From CAYNRE01 sp964399535 (GTDB lineage: Bacteria; Planctomycetota; Planctomycetia; Pirellulales; CAYNRE01): DNA of 64,000 bases. Positions 54,422-64,000 of the stretch are shown piece after piece (the first letter of the stretch is position 1; each line of letters begins with the position of its first letter). The DNA lies in contig CAYNRE010000070.1 of the NCBI GenBank assembly GCA_964399535.1, forward strand, positions 496,001 through 560,000, read 5' to 3'. Both the position numbers and the translations under genes were made by a program. The notes under the pieces were generated by a model. It did not search any database, was not told the origin of the DNA, and saw only the letters and a list, made by a program, of their open reading frames with translations.

Positions 54422-55492
54422 ATGCCGTCCGCACCTTGGCCAGCATCGGCGTGGGTACTCGGTGGGTCCGAATCGTACAGCACGACGGCCCCACGCGTGG
54501 TAGCCGGCAGGCGGCCCGCGGCAACCCTGGTCGAGTTGCTCGTGGTGATGGCCATTCTGAGCCTGCTCGTTGGACTGCTGCTGCCGGCGTTGCAGGCCTC
54601 GCGCGAGTCGGCCCGGCGCGCACAGTGTCAGAACCAATTGCGTCAATGGGCTCTGGCGGCACTGCTCTATCACGACAGCCTGGGGAGCTTTCCCGGCGGA
54701 ATGGAGCAGCGGCTTTACTCCAGTGCCCCCATCTATCGCGGCTCGTCTCTGTTCGTGCGGCTGATGGCCTACTGCGAGCAAACGTCGCGGATTGCGCCGT
54801 GGAATTTCGACGACCCTCTGGTCAACACCGGCGGCGGCCGGGCGGCGCGAACCGCGCAAGTCGTCGTCGGGCTGGTTTGCCCCTCGGATGTGCTGCCGGC
54901 CAACCCCGTGCAGGTACAGCCCCAGGGGTGGTACTCCTCCCTCACCAGCTACGGCGGCAACGGCGGCACCCGTTCGTATCCGCCGGATCAAGCCCGTACC
55001 GATGGAGCCTTTCACTCGACCGGAAGCGGATCGGAGCCCGCCGCGGACCAGCGCCCGACCCGGCTTCGCCAGTTCAGCGACGGAGCCAGCGCTACATTAC
55101 TCCTGGGCGAACGGAGTCACTTCGACCCTAATTTCGAGTCGTTTGCCCTATCCGGCTGGACCGATCGCCTTTCGACCTGGGGCTGGTGGGCTCCCTCGGG
55201 CGGCCGCAAGGCGATTGGCCACGTAACGCTCAGCGCCTGCGCGCCGATCAATTATCGCCTGCCGGTCGACTTCGCTCATCGGAGCGAGTCGGTGCCGCCG
55301 CTCGATATCACGGCGAACTTCGTGCCGGCCAGCGATAATCGTTTCGGAGCCTTCGGCAGCCTGCATCCGGGGGGCTGCAACGTGGCCCTGGTCGACGGGT
55401 CGGTTCGGCTGCTGAGCGAGCGGATACCGCTTTCGCTGTTGGCCGCGCTCAGCACGCGCCGCGGCGCGGAAGTGGTTGCCCTGCCAGACTGA
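54422..55492 (+). CDS. DUF1559 prepilin-like protein
   Basis: This encodes 356 residues. At about residues 33-60 RRPAATLVELLVVMAILSLL continues as a hydrophobic helix, a prepilin-type signal with ATLVELL at the cleavage site (the usual Gly is Ala here), followed by QASRESARRAQCQNQLRQW. The H-x9-DG end motif is LHPGGCNVALVDGSVRLL. The other planctomycete DUF1559 gene in this window (1-1060) is only distantly similar. It follows the DNRLRE/PEP-CTERM gene by 8 bp, a coupling that suggests the two surface proteins work together, for example as pseudopilin-like exporter or anchor. The substituted Gly may affect processing by the peptidase. Confidence 0.92.
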   Translation: MPSAPWPASAWVLGGSESYSTTAPRVVAGRRPAATLVELLVVMAILSLLVGLLLPALQASRESARRAQCQNQLRQWALAALLYHDSLGSFPGGMEQRLYSSAPIYRGSSLFVRLMAYCEQTSRIAPWNFDDPLVNTGGGRAARTAQVVVGLVCPSDVLPANPVQVQPQGWYSSLTSYGGNGGTRSYPPDQARTDGAFHSTGSGSEPAADQRPTRLRQFSDGASATLLLGERSHFDPNFESFALSGWTDRLSTWGWWAPSGGRKAIGHVTLSACAPINYRLPVDFAHRSESVPPLDITANFVPASDNRFGAFGSLHPGGCNVALVDGSVRLLSERIPLSLLAALSTRRGAEVVALPD

Positions 55493-55543
55493 TCGATCGG
55501 CCGCGCCCCAAGAAGCACGATCACCGCGGCAGTGTCTACCCGC

Positions 55544-56620
55544 TCAGCGATCGGTCGAAGGGCTCACGGCGTTCATCGTCGCCAAGGCCTGGTCGGCAAA
55601 CTGCCCCGCGACCAGCCGTGGCCACGCGCTCGAGGGAAGCTTGGGAACCGCGCGGCTCGAAGGGAACAGTTCCAGCGCCGCCGCCAGTCCCCCGGGCGAT
55701 ACCTGCGGATCGTTCGGAACCGCCGGCTCGTAGATCGCAACAATGGTCTCAAGGTGCCGCCGGTCGAGCTCGGGATATCGCCGGGCCAGGGATTCGACCG
55801 CGCGCTCGGGATGCTCGTGGATCAGGCGCTGGGCGCGGGCCACGGCCAGGACCAGCGACGTTACCAGGCTCGGCTTCGCCTCGGCCAGGCGCCGTGAAAC
55901 GGCCAGGGCGTGAATCTGGCGGCCCGCCAGTTCGGGCACTTCGCCGCCCGATTGGTCGACGACCATCACCGCATCTTGGTCCACCAGGGCCCGTTCCAGA
56001 TAGGGCGTGTGCGCATACAAGGCATCGACCTTTCCCGCGGCCAGGGCTCGATTCTGCTCGTCGCCCCGCAGAATGACCAGCGTGACCTCGCGATCGGCAT
56101 CGTGCCCCACGGAGTGAAAAAGAGCCCGCAGTCGCGCGGGCGGATTGGGGGCCACGCCGATCCGCAGGCCTGCGAGTTTTTCGATCCGATCGGCCAAGGG
56201 CAGCTCCGGGTTCAGGCCCCGTGCTTCGGCTACCGAGCGGCGGACGACCAGGTTAATGGGGTCGTTTGCCAGCAGATTGGCCACGAGCACCCACTCGACC
56301 GGCCGAGCGAAAAGCTCCAGGTACAACGGCGGGGGTAGAACCGCCGCGGGGGCTTCGTCGTTGAGGACCATCAGGGCCGCATCGCGATGATTGCTGGGAA
56401 CGCGCAACTCGATCGTCACCCCCTCATCGGCAAACTGGTCCGTGGAAAGTGCAACCCAGAACGAAAGGAACTGCAGGTTTACCTCGTCGGGCACGATCAC
56501 CCTGACGGTCTCGGCCGCTCGGATCAAGCGAGCTTCCCTCAGCGCCAAGGAGGACACCGTGAGTGCCAGCCCGAGCAGCGCCAGCCCGTCTCTCAGAACC
56601 GCACGAACTAGCCTTGGCAT
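55544..56620 (-). CDS. ABC-type substrate-binding protein (NMT1/SsuA-like)
   Basis: This encodes 358 residues from the ATG at 56620. A signal peptide or anchor lies at about 10-25 (LALLGLALTVSSLAL). The NMT1/THI5/SsuA-like bilobal fold is suggested by VIVPDEVNLQFLSFWVALST, the FADEGVTIELR strand, NHRDAALMVLNDEAPAAVLP, LAGLRIGVAPNPPARLRALF and AAGKVDALYAHTPYLERALV. This family binds nitrate, sulfonates, taurine, thiamin precursors and related ligands. No permease or ATPase gene adjoins; instead an NtrC-type regulator and a histidine kinase lie upstream on the same strand, so it may serve as the ligand-sensing partner of that two-component system. The order kinase, regulator, binding protein supports this but does not prove it. 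Confidence 0.8.
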   Translation of the reverse strand: MPRLVRAVLRDGLALLGLALTVSSLALREARLIRAAETVRVIVPDEVNLQFLSFWVALSTDQFADEGVTIELRVPSNHRDAALMVLNDEAPAAVLPPPLYLELFARPVEWVLVANLLANDPINLVVRRSVAEARGLNPELPLADRIEKLAGLRIGVAPNPPARLRALFHSVGHDADREVTLVILRGDEQNRALAAGKVDALYAHTPYLERALVDQDAVMVVDQSGGEVPELAGRQIHALAVSRRLAEAKPSLVTSLVLAVARAQRLIHEHPERAVESLARRYPELDRRHLETIVAIYEPAVPNDPQVSPGGLAAALELFPSSRAVPKLPSSAWPRLVAGQFADQALATMNAVSPSTDR

Positions 56621-56806
56621 TTCGGACCTTGAAAATCGTTCGAAACCAGGCAGGATAGTCCAGCGCGGGGCAGCAAGGAGAACGAACCCTGGCACCCGCC
56701 ATCGCTATTCCCATCAAGATATAGCGGTTGTCAGTCCGCGACAAGCCAGCGCCCGCGGGCCGAGCATCCAGCGGGCGAAGCAGCCTTGCAACCCAAGCGG
56801 GGGCCG

Positions 56807-58258
<1,452 letters not shown>

Positions 58259-58356
58259 CGGCGATCGGGAAGTAAGAAGTAATGCGACGCGGACGACCGG
58301 CGAATGCTTGTGACTGTTTACCCGGCTGCGCAAGGCCGAGGGCCGGCGCCCCTTCT

Positions 58357-59970
58357 TCATTTCATCGTATCGCGCGGCAGCCAGAGGATGAACTCGGCTC
58401 CCCCAGCGGCGCGATTGCTCGCCGTCAGCCGCCCGCCGTGGGCCGCGGCAATGCGCTGGCAAATCGACAGGCCCAGCCCGGTTCCGGTTTCCTTGGTGGT
58501 TACGAACGGCTCGAAGATTTCGGCCATGGCATCGGCGGCGATGCCCGGTCCATGATCGGCCACGATCAGGGCCAGCCAGGCATCGGGCGCGCCGTCGCCC
58601 AGCGGCTGGTCGCTGTCGGAATTCTGCTCGGGGGGCATTTCCGCCCGGGTCCGCTCGGCCAGAGCCAGCTCGATCACACCACCCCTCGGCTGGGCGTCGA
58701 GCGCGTTGAGCAACAGGTTGAGCAGTAGCTGCCGAATTTGTACCGGATCGACCGTAGCCAGCCGGGGCTCGTCCGAGGGCTGCCAGTCGAGCTCCACGCC
58801 TTGGCCACGGGCCCGTGTGGCAATCAGTTCCAGCGTGGCCGAAACGATCGGCCGCAGGTCGACCGTGAGTTTCTCGGGCAGGGGGGGGCGGGCGAAATCG
58901 AGGAACTCTTGGATCGCCACTTCCATCCGGGCGATCTCGTCGTTGAGCACGTGCAAGGACCGACCGGAAAGGCCGCTCCCCTCGCCGCGCTCCAGCGCCG
59001 ACTGGACCAGCATCTTCATCGGCATCAGCGGGTTGCGCAGTTCGTGCGCCAAGCCGGCCGCCAATTGCCCCACCCGGGCCAACTGCTCGGTGCGCAGCAC
59101 CTCCATTTCGCGCTGTTGCAATCGTTCGACCACGCTCCCGATGTCGCGTTCGATCTTGCGCAGGCCAGCCTCGAGCCCGAACCAGTCGCCGGTGTGGGAA
59201 ACCGTCACCGGGCCGGTCACGTCGGAAAGCCTGCCCACGGCGCTGCGGATCGAAACGTTTAACTGCACGATCGACTGGCCAATGGCCCGGGCGATGCCGA
59301 TTCCCATGAGCAGCCCCGCCGTACCGCCGCAAAGGCCCAGCAGCAAGAAACCGATTTTCAGATGCTGGGCCGTTACTTCGCTGGCCTCGTTCGTCCGCTC
59401 GACAACGGCCTGGTTTTCGGCCAGGCACTCACGCAGCGGAGCCATGACTTGCTCGGAGAGCACGGCGTCGGTCAACCGCGTGAACTCGGCCAATTGCTCC
59501 GGCCCCAGCGCTACCCGGCGCACCGAGGGGGGCGTTTCCGCGAGGAGCGTTTCCGAGGAAGACCCGGCCGTATCGTTGGCCAACAGCGAATTGGCCAACG
59601 GCTGAAACCCGCCGAAGAACTCGCGATAGCCCTGATCGACCACCTGAATCAGTTCCTGCTCGCGCGGGGTGCGGGCATAGCCCTTGGCCCGCTCCAGCAG
59701 TCGGTCGGTTTGATGGTGCAGCGAACCCACCACTTCGAGCGGCTCGGTCTCATGGGTCCGCAGGAAGATGTTTGCCTGATAGCGAATTTCGCGCATGGCC
59801 ATGTGCAGCTCGTCGATGGCCAGCATGCCGTGCACCTCGCGAATGATCAGCTCGGAATTGGTCCGCTGTCGCTGATGCACATTCCAGGCGGCGAACACCC
59901 CCAGCCCCAGCAAGAAGGCGCCCAACCCAATCATGGGTGCGGCAATGTTCCAAACGATCTGTCCGCGCAT
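58357..59970 (-). CDS. Sensor histidine kinase
   Basis: This encodes 537 residues. Two membrane helices (about 9-30 and 206-228) bracket a roughly 175-residue extracytoplasmic helical sensor (LHMAMREIRYQANIFL and similar heptad-like stretches, a four-helix bundle). A HAMP-like linker and a coiled coil (VVERLQQREMEVLRTEQLAR) lead to the HisKA domain with His309 in LAAGLAHELRNPLMPMKMLV. The HATPase_c domain has the N-box LLNLLLNALDAQP, G1 ADHGPGIA, F-box FEPFVTTK and G2 GTGLGLSICQRIAAAHGG. The product autophosphorylates and should phosphorylate the NtrC-type regulator encoded just downstream. The ligand is unknown; the solute-binding protein further downstream could feed its sensor domain. Confidence 0.93.
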   Translation of the reverse strand: MRGQIVWNIAAPMIGLGAFLLGLGVFAAWNVHQRQRTNSELIIREVHGMLAIDELHMAMREIRYQANIFLRTHETEPLEVVGSLHHQTDRLLERAKGYARTPREQELIQVVDQGYREFFGGFQPLANSLLANDTAGSSSETLLAETPPSVRRVALGPEQLAEFTRLTDAVLSEQVMAPLRECLAENQAVVERTNEASEVTAQHLKIGFLLLGLCGGTAGLLMGIGIARAIGQSIVQLNVSIRSAVGRLSDVTGPVTVSHTGDWFGLEAGLRKIERDIGSVVERLQQREMEVLRTEQLARVGQLAAGLAHELRNPLMPMKMLVQSALERGEGSGLSGRSLHVLNDEIARMEVAIQEFLDFARPPLPEKLTVDLRPIVSATLELIATRARGQGVELDWQPSDEPRLATVDPVQIRQLLLNLLLNALDAQPRGGVIELALAERTRAEMPPEQNSDSDQPLGDGAPDAWLALIVADHGPGIAADAMAEIFEPFVTTKETGTGLGLSICQRIAAAHGGRLTASNRAAGGAEFILWLPRDTMK

Positions 59971-60499
59971 TGAGCAGCAGCCTCCGCGACACGGGCCCGC
60001 ATTCGACCCACCGGCAGCCTAACGGGTGGGGCAACACCTGCCTACGCGATTGGCCAGAATCGCCCCGCGCGGCGCTGGTGGTCTCGCCGTCGCCGGAGTC
60101 GAGGCTCCCCGGTACCCGGCGGCAGGAGCCAGCCACCCTTAGCCCCCCGGGGACGAGGCCGCCGACGCCAAGCGATTTTGGTCCGGGCGTTGCTCGATGG
60201 CGACCCGGAAAGGGCCGCGGATTGGCCAAGTTCTAACCAGGCCCTTGGTCAATCTTTGACCCGTCCCGCGGGGGGAGTGCGATGCAGTGTCGGCCCAGGT
60301 CGAACGTCGTTGCTGACTCGGGAAACCGCTCGCAAAAGGATTGGCAATCAAGTTTTAGGGAAACTACCCGCGGCCCTTGCGCGAATTGGCTCGCGGGAGC
60401 CCAAAGCGATTGGCACGCGCGATGCCTGTAGGGGCCGCTGGTGCCTGCAGCCGCGGGCCGACGTTCAAGGCAGGGCGCGGGTGAGGGGAGAGCGCCTCC
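59971..60499. other. Divergent intergenic region
   Basis: 530 bp, should contain promoters of the kinase gene and of the 60500 gene. No clear box pair or palindrome was found. GAGGGGAG (60482-60490) is the ribosome binding site of the next gene. Confidence 0.4.
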
Positions 60500-61084
60500 A
60501 TGGCCAGTCAAACCGGAACGGTCGTCTCGCTGCCGCTCGCGGCGACCCTGCGTGGCACAAAGCCCGCGGCCGCGCCGTTGCCGGATATCGACCGTCGCGT
60601 CTGCTACCGGTTTAGCTTTGTGCGTCAGCGCTGGAAAGTCGCTGCCGGGCTACTCGGCCTGGCAAGCGCGGCGATCGGAATCGGCGTGTTTTTGGTCTGC
60701 CAGCTTTCGACCGCACCGGGGCTGACCGTGCACCTGTCGATCGCGGCCGCGCTGTTCGCCGGCGCAGGGCTCTACGCGGCAGGCCGGGCCATCGTCGAGC
60801 TTTGCGGAGGGCTCAAGTTTGACGAGAGGCACCTGCGGGCCTTCGTCGATGGCTCGCTTACGGAATTCACCTGGCCGGCGGTCGTCGGCTGGCAATTGGG
60901 AGATTGGGAAGCCCAGGCCTGCGGGCTACCGGCCCTTGAGATCTGGACGGCCGCCAATACGCGTCGGCTGGCGATTCCGCCGGGCCGGCTCGACACCACC
61001 GACCTGTTGTTAATTCGACAGCTACTGAGCACCTACTGCCCCGATCGCGAGATCGCTAGGGCGGTGGCAACCTGGAGAGCGTGA
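60500..61084 (+). CDS. Uncharacterised membrane protein
   Basis: This encodes 194 residues; GAGGGGAG lies 9 nt before the ATG. Two hydrophobic helices (VAAGLLGLASAAIGIGVFLV and SIAAALFAGAGLYAAGRAIV) sit at about 48-68 and 76-98, and a soluble 100-residue C-terminal part follows, containing RHLRAFVDGSLTEFTWPAVV and PALEIWTAANTRRLAIPPG, like the PH-type domain after two helices in many small bacterial membrane proteins. This architecture (two helices, then a PH-like domain) is my reading; no named family is certain. The next gene on the same strand is the SulP transporter after 387 bp. Confidence 0.7.
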   Translation: MASQTGTVVSLPLAATLRGTKPAAAPLPDIDRRVCYRFSFVRQRWKVAAGLLGLASAAIGIGVFLVCQLSTAPGLTVHLSIAAALFAGAGLYAAGRAIVELCGGLKFDERHLRAFVDGSLTEFTWPAVVGWQLGDWEAQACGLPALEIWTAANTRRLAIPPGRLDTTDLLLIRQLLSTYCPDREIARAVATWRA

Positions 61085-61196
61085 ATCTGATTTGCCGTTG
61101 AGAGGTGCTCGTAGGATTGGGGGGGGAAGCAACAGCGGCCGCGTCAGCAGGTGCCCAGACAAGTGTCGGCAGCTGCTCACCTGCTGCACAAACTCT

Positions 61197-61212
61197 GTCC
61201 AGGCGCCTGGAC
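61197..61212. promoter_or_regulatory. Perfect 16-bp palindrome upstream of the SulP gene
   Basis: GTCCAGGCGCCTGGAC is a perfect inverted repeat; 18 bp after it GCCAGGC (61231-61237) and GCCTGGC (61243-61249) form a second dyad with the same CAGGC arm and a 5-nt loop. They lie about 220-275 bp before the ATG at 61472, in a 387-bp gap (61085-61471) that holds no gene. Paired operators for one regulator are a reasonable reading. Confidence 0.4.
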
Positions 61213-61471
61213 AATTCTTGATCCGCCGTGGCCAGGCAATCGGCCTGGCTTCCGGACCCAGTCGCGCCCCAGTGCGTATCTCGACTGCAAGTCGCAAGTT
61301 GTTGTCTCGATTGGGGTAACCGGGCACAGCCAGGGCGGTAGCTTCGATCCCTGCGGGATGGCAACCGCGCGTTACCACCCGACTTTCGATCGCTTGGCAC
61401 GACCTATGCTTAGTGATTCGGAGGATGTGAACCCGAATTCTGCCCTTTGGGTTGCCCCTAAAAGACGGATT

Positions 61472-63166
61472 ATGACCAACGCGGCCCAGGGTGCTTCTGA
61501 CCAGGCACCGCAAAACGGAATCGCCGGGCTGAAGCACCTGCAATACGACGTGCTCGCCGGCATTGTCGTCTCTTTGGTTTCCTTGCCGCTTTCCTCCGGC
61601 ATTGCCATCGCCTCGGGCATGCCGCCGGTCTATGGACTGGTCTCAGCGATCATCGCCGGTCTGGTGTTTCCACTGATTGGCGGGGCCTATGTCACCATTG
61701 CCGGTCCCGCGGCGGGACTGGCCCCCGCGCTATTGGCCATCATGGTCACCATGGGGGGGGCCGGAGACGCCGACCACGTGGGGCCGGGTTACGTCCACCT
61801 GCTCGTGGTCATCTTCCTGGTGGGTTGCCTACAGATTGTGCTCAGCGGGCTGAAGCTGGCCCGCTTCGCTTCGATCATTCCGGTGAGCGTGGTCGAGGGA
61901 ATGTTGGCCTCGATCGGCATCCTGATCCTCGCCAAGCAGTTGCCGATGTTCTTCGGGTACACCGGCAAGATACATGCCCATGAGTTCTACGAGTTCGTTA
62001 CCGATATTCCCGAGTACCTGTTGCATTTGAGCTGGCCGGTGGTGGCCGTTTCCGTATCGTCGTTGCTGCTGCTGTTTCTCTTGGAGCGGTTTCAACACAT
62101 CCGGGCGCTGCGGGTGCTGCCTCCTCAATTGGTGGCAGTAGCTTTCGGCACACTTTTGGGCGTCGTCCTGCACCTGGGAAGCCTGAACGGCAGGTTTCTG
62201 ATCCTCATGCCGGCCGAGGCATTTCGCGGGGCGGCCTTGCCCGACTTTGCCGGGCTCTGGGGTCGGTCCGACCTATGGTACGCGGCCATTCTGGGCATCC
62301 TGACGCTGACCATGATCGACGGGGTCGAATCGCTGGCCACGGCCATGGCGATCGATCGAATCGACCCCTTTCATCGCAAGTCCGATCCCAATCGCTTGCT
62401 GCTGGCCATGGGAGTCTGCAATATCGCTTCCAGCCTGGTAGGTGGGCTGACGATTATTCCCGGTGGAGTGAAGAGCAAGGTGAATGTGGCCGCCGGGGGG
62501 CGCACCCTGTGGGCCAATTTCACGAATGCGGTGTGCCTGATCTTGTACCTGGCGGTTTGCCGGGACCTGGTCAACCTGATACCCAAGGGGGTGTTGGCCG
62601 CGGTCCTCATCTACACCGGCTGGAAAATGTGCGAACCACTGGTCTGGAAGCACGTAGCCGAAATCGGCCGCGAGCAACTGGCCATCTTTACCCTGACCGT
62701 TGTCGCCACGCTGCTGACGGACCTGCTGTGGGGAATCGTGGTCGGGGTGGTTGCCAAACTCCTGCTCAATTTGGTGCTCTATCGCGCCGCGATCCAGAAG
62801 ACCAACCCCGACCAGGCCCTGCCCGGCCTGTGGACCAGCGTAGCCGACCTGTTCCGCAACCCCGTCGGCCGGCGTGAACAGCAGGGTTCGGAATGCCACC
62901 TGTATCTGGAAAAGCCGCTGGTGTGCTTCAACTCGCTCCGCTTGACCGAAGAGCTGGCTCACTTGCCCAGCGGTACCGATTCGGTTTGCGTCCATGTGGA
63001 TGCCACGGTCGGGCTGATCGACCACACGGCCTGCGACAGCCTGCTGGCCGCCAGCCGCGAGACGGCCCCCAACCGGGTGAAGATCGAAGTGGTGGGACTC
63101 GACCGCATGCGTCGTCTGTCGAACCACCACTCCGGCGCCCACGTGGCGATGCCGGCCGGTTCGTAG
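61472..63166 (+). CDS. SulP-family anion transporter with STAS domain
   Basis: This encodes 564 residues from the ATG at 61472 (MTNAAQGASDQAP); the frame is open about 107 codons further upstream, but that part is not coding-like. About 11-12 membrane segments span residues 30-440, with the SulP signatures DVLAGIVVSLVSLPLSSGIA (helix 1), ASGMPPVYGLVSAIIAGLVF and TIAGPAAGLAPALLAIMVTM. The C-terminal about 100 residues form a STAS domain (HLYLEKPLVCFNSLRLTEEL, VHVDATVGLIDHTACDSL). SulP proteins carry sulfate, bicarbonate or organic anions, usually with sodium or protons; the substrate cannot be read here. It runs toward the pyruvate dehydrogenase gene after 419 bp. Confidence 0.92.
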   Translation: MTNAAQGASDQAPQNGIAGLKHLQYDVLAGIVVSLVSLPLSSGIAIASGMPPVYGLVSAIIAGLVFPLIGGAYVTIAGPAAGLAPALLAIMVTMGGAGDADHVGPGYVHLLVVIFLVGCLQIVLSGLKLARFASIIPVSVVEGMLASIGILILAKQLPMFFGYTGKIHAHEFYEFVTDIPEYLLHLSWPVVAVSVSSLLLLFLLERFQHIRALRVLPPQLVAVAFGTLLGVVLHLGSLNGRFLILMPAEAFRGAALPDFAGLWGRSDLWYAAILGILTLTMIDGVESLATAMAIDRIDPFHRKSDPNRLLLAMGVCNIASSLVGGLTIIPGGVKSKVNVAAGGRTLWANFTNAVCLILYLAVCRDLVNLIPKGVLAAVLIYTGWKMCEPLVWKHVAEIGREQLAIFTLTVVATLLTDLLWGIVVGVVAKLLLNLVLYRAAIQKTNPDQALPGLWTSVADLFRNPVGRREQQGSECHLYLEKPLVCFNSLRLTEELAHLPSGTDSVCVHVDATVGLIDHTACDSLLAASRETAPNRVKIEVVGLDRMRRLSNHHSGAHVAMPAGS

Positions 63167-63585
63167 GGCGGATCTCAAGCCCCCCCTGGAGCAACGTGGG
63201 GCCCCGCGGCTGCTGCATGGGTAGCTTCTTCGGGCGCCGTCTTGGCCCAGGCCGTTGCCACCAATAAGCCCGGGGCCGAGCGGCCAAGGTTGTCGGACTT
63301 CCGGCTCGGGTCCTCGCGCGATTCGCCTGGCTTGCCGCAGTACGTTGACTGGCAGGGCTTTACGGAACTCGGCCGAGCTTCGATAATGCCACGCGTGTGG
63401 CGCAGCGGTCGAGAATCTGCCGATCGACCGGGCGGAAGGCATGGGCACCCCCAGGGACCCTCGGGGCCAGCCAGGCCCCGGTCGTCCGCGGCGCGCGCTG
63501 AAGGACCGGCGTCGCTGGCACTCGGTGCCGCTCGGGCAGCCGCCCGAGCGCCGCGTGCCCCGCACCGTCGAGGAGAGAACCGCCC
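63167..63585. other. Intergenic region before aceE
   Basis: 419 bp with no gene seen. GAGGAGAG at 63570-63577 is a strong ribosome binding site for the aceE start at 63586. Confidence 0.4.
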
Positions 63586-64000
63586 ATGAAGTCGGACAGC
63601 AACCTGGTTCGTAGCGACATCATTCGGCCGGGCACCGACAGCGACCCCGCGGAAACCGCCGAGTGGGTCGAGTCGTTGCAATACGTGCTCGACAGCAAGG
63701 GCCCCGATCGGGTTCACCACCTGCTTTCGGTGCTCGACGAGGTGGCGGCCCGGCAGGGGGTGCCGCTCCCCTTCACGGCCAACACGCCCTACATCAATAC
63801 GATTCCGGTTTCGCAGCAGCCGATTTTTCCCGGCAATCGCGAAATCGAGCGCCGCATCAAAAGCATCATTCGCTGGAACGCGATGGCGATGGTGGTGCGG
63901 GCCAATCGCGAGCATGCCGGCATCGGCGGCCACATCTCTACCTATGCCTCGGCCGCGACGCTGCTCGAGGTGGGCTTCAATCACTTCTTTCGCGGTAAAA
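63586..64000 (+). CDS. aceE: Pyruvate dehydrogenase E1 component, N-terminus (cut by window edge)
   Basis: This encodes the first 138 residues; a GAGGAGAG ribosome binding site precedes the ATG at 63586. The sequence matches homodimeric E1 (AceE): ETAEWVESLQYVLDSKGPDR, PYINTIPVSQQPIFPGNREI, ERRIKSIIRWNAMAMVVRAN and the GGHISTYASAATLLEVGFNH segment with the catalytic-loop His of the thiamine-diphosphate site. The enzyme decarboxylates pyruvate and transfers the acetyl group to E2 lipoyl. The start is firm; the E2 and E3 genes are outside the window. Confidence 0.95.
   Translation, partial: MKSDSNLVRSDIIRPGTDSDPAETAEWVESLQYVLDSKGPDRVHHLLSVLDEVAARQGVPLPFTANTPYINTIPVSQQPIFPGNREIERRIKSIIRWNAMAMVVRANREHAGIGGHISTYASAATLLEVGFNHFFRGK

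Noticed and set aside
56621..56806. A sigma-54 promoter before the solute-binding gene
   Set aside because: TGGCACCCGCCATCGCT lies on the other strand and has the wrong spacing; no GG-N10-GC was found in the right direction.

Overview
The window looks like a chromosomal piece of a planctomycete, most likely of the Pirellulales. This rests on several independent marks: high G+C; five PEP-CTERM-tailed secreted proteins plus a dockerin-like one; two DUF1559 proteins with prepilin leaders and the H-x9-DG motif; a giant surface protein with the LEPR-xLL N-terminal motif; DUF1080 proteins; a sulfatase; a redoxin/cytochrome c/copper-monooxygenase fusion; and a 23S-5S rRNA operon with its own promoter and no 16S gene in front of it. 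Unlinked rRNA genes are known in this group.

Layout. 1-5 kb: secreted and surface proteins (truncated DUF1559 protein, PEP-CTERM protein, DUF1080 hydrolase, beta-propeller protein) and a TylF-type methyltransferase. 5-8.2 kb: a scrap-yard island between two copies of a dockerin-like segment, holding an intact VapBC-type toxin-antitoxin pair with a predicted leaderless promoter, an inverted remnant of a second antitoxin, the C-terminal remnant of a glycogen branching enzyme, an A+T-richer membrane protein and an IS66 transposase remnant. 8.2-16.3 kb: dockerin/PEP-CTERM protein, Tat-exported sulfite-oxidase-like molybdoenzyme, arylsulfatase, a 1.3 kb stretch without genes, and two more PEP-CTERM proteins, one a secreted endonuclease/phosphatase-fold enzyme. 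16.4-20 kb: IS3-type remnant, GNAT acetyltransferase, redoxin-cytochrome-monooxygenase fusion. 20.4-24.2 kb: rRNA operon (promoter, boxA-like leader, 23S, 5S, terminator). 24.6-35.2 kb: APH-like kinase, PII protein, receiver-like protein, a long disordered RGG-type protein, a glucose-dehydrogenase-like enzyme, DUF1080 tandem protein, PEP-CTERM vanadium-haloperoxidase-like protein. 35.2-36.5 kb: a headless polymorphic-toxin C-terminus with its immunity gene, boxed in by two 118-bp direct repeats. 37.1-44.9 kb: one 2609-residue surface protein with a metzincin-type zinc motif. 45.5-50.1 kb: tRNA-Asn and a tightly packed hisF-pilT-PilB-like-cvpA operon in which the PilB-like protein has lost its ATPase residues. 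50.5-64 kb: SGNH-like protein, a cytosolic ModE-ModA fusion regulator, DNRLRE and DUF1559 proteins, a histidine kinase / NtrC regulator / solute-binding protein cluster, a SulP transporter and the start of pyruvate dehydrogenase E1.

How the genes work together. Much of the window encodes exported proteins that would depend on an exosortase (PEP-CTERM), the type IV pilin peptidase (DUF1559) or Tat, none of which is encoded here. The strongest candidates for an unusual system are the toxin-immunity cassette between direct repeats (35219-36525), the PilT plus inactive-PilB-like pair (46457-49347), the ModE-ModA fusion (52166-53272), and the decayed toxin-antitoxin/GlgB island (5171-8430). All functional statements come from reading translated sequence by eye; no database search was run.
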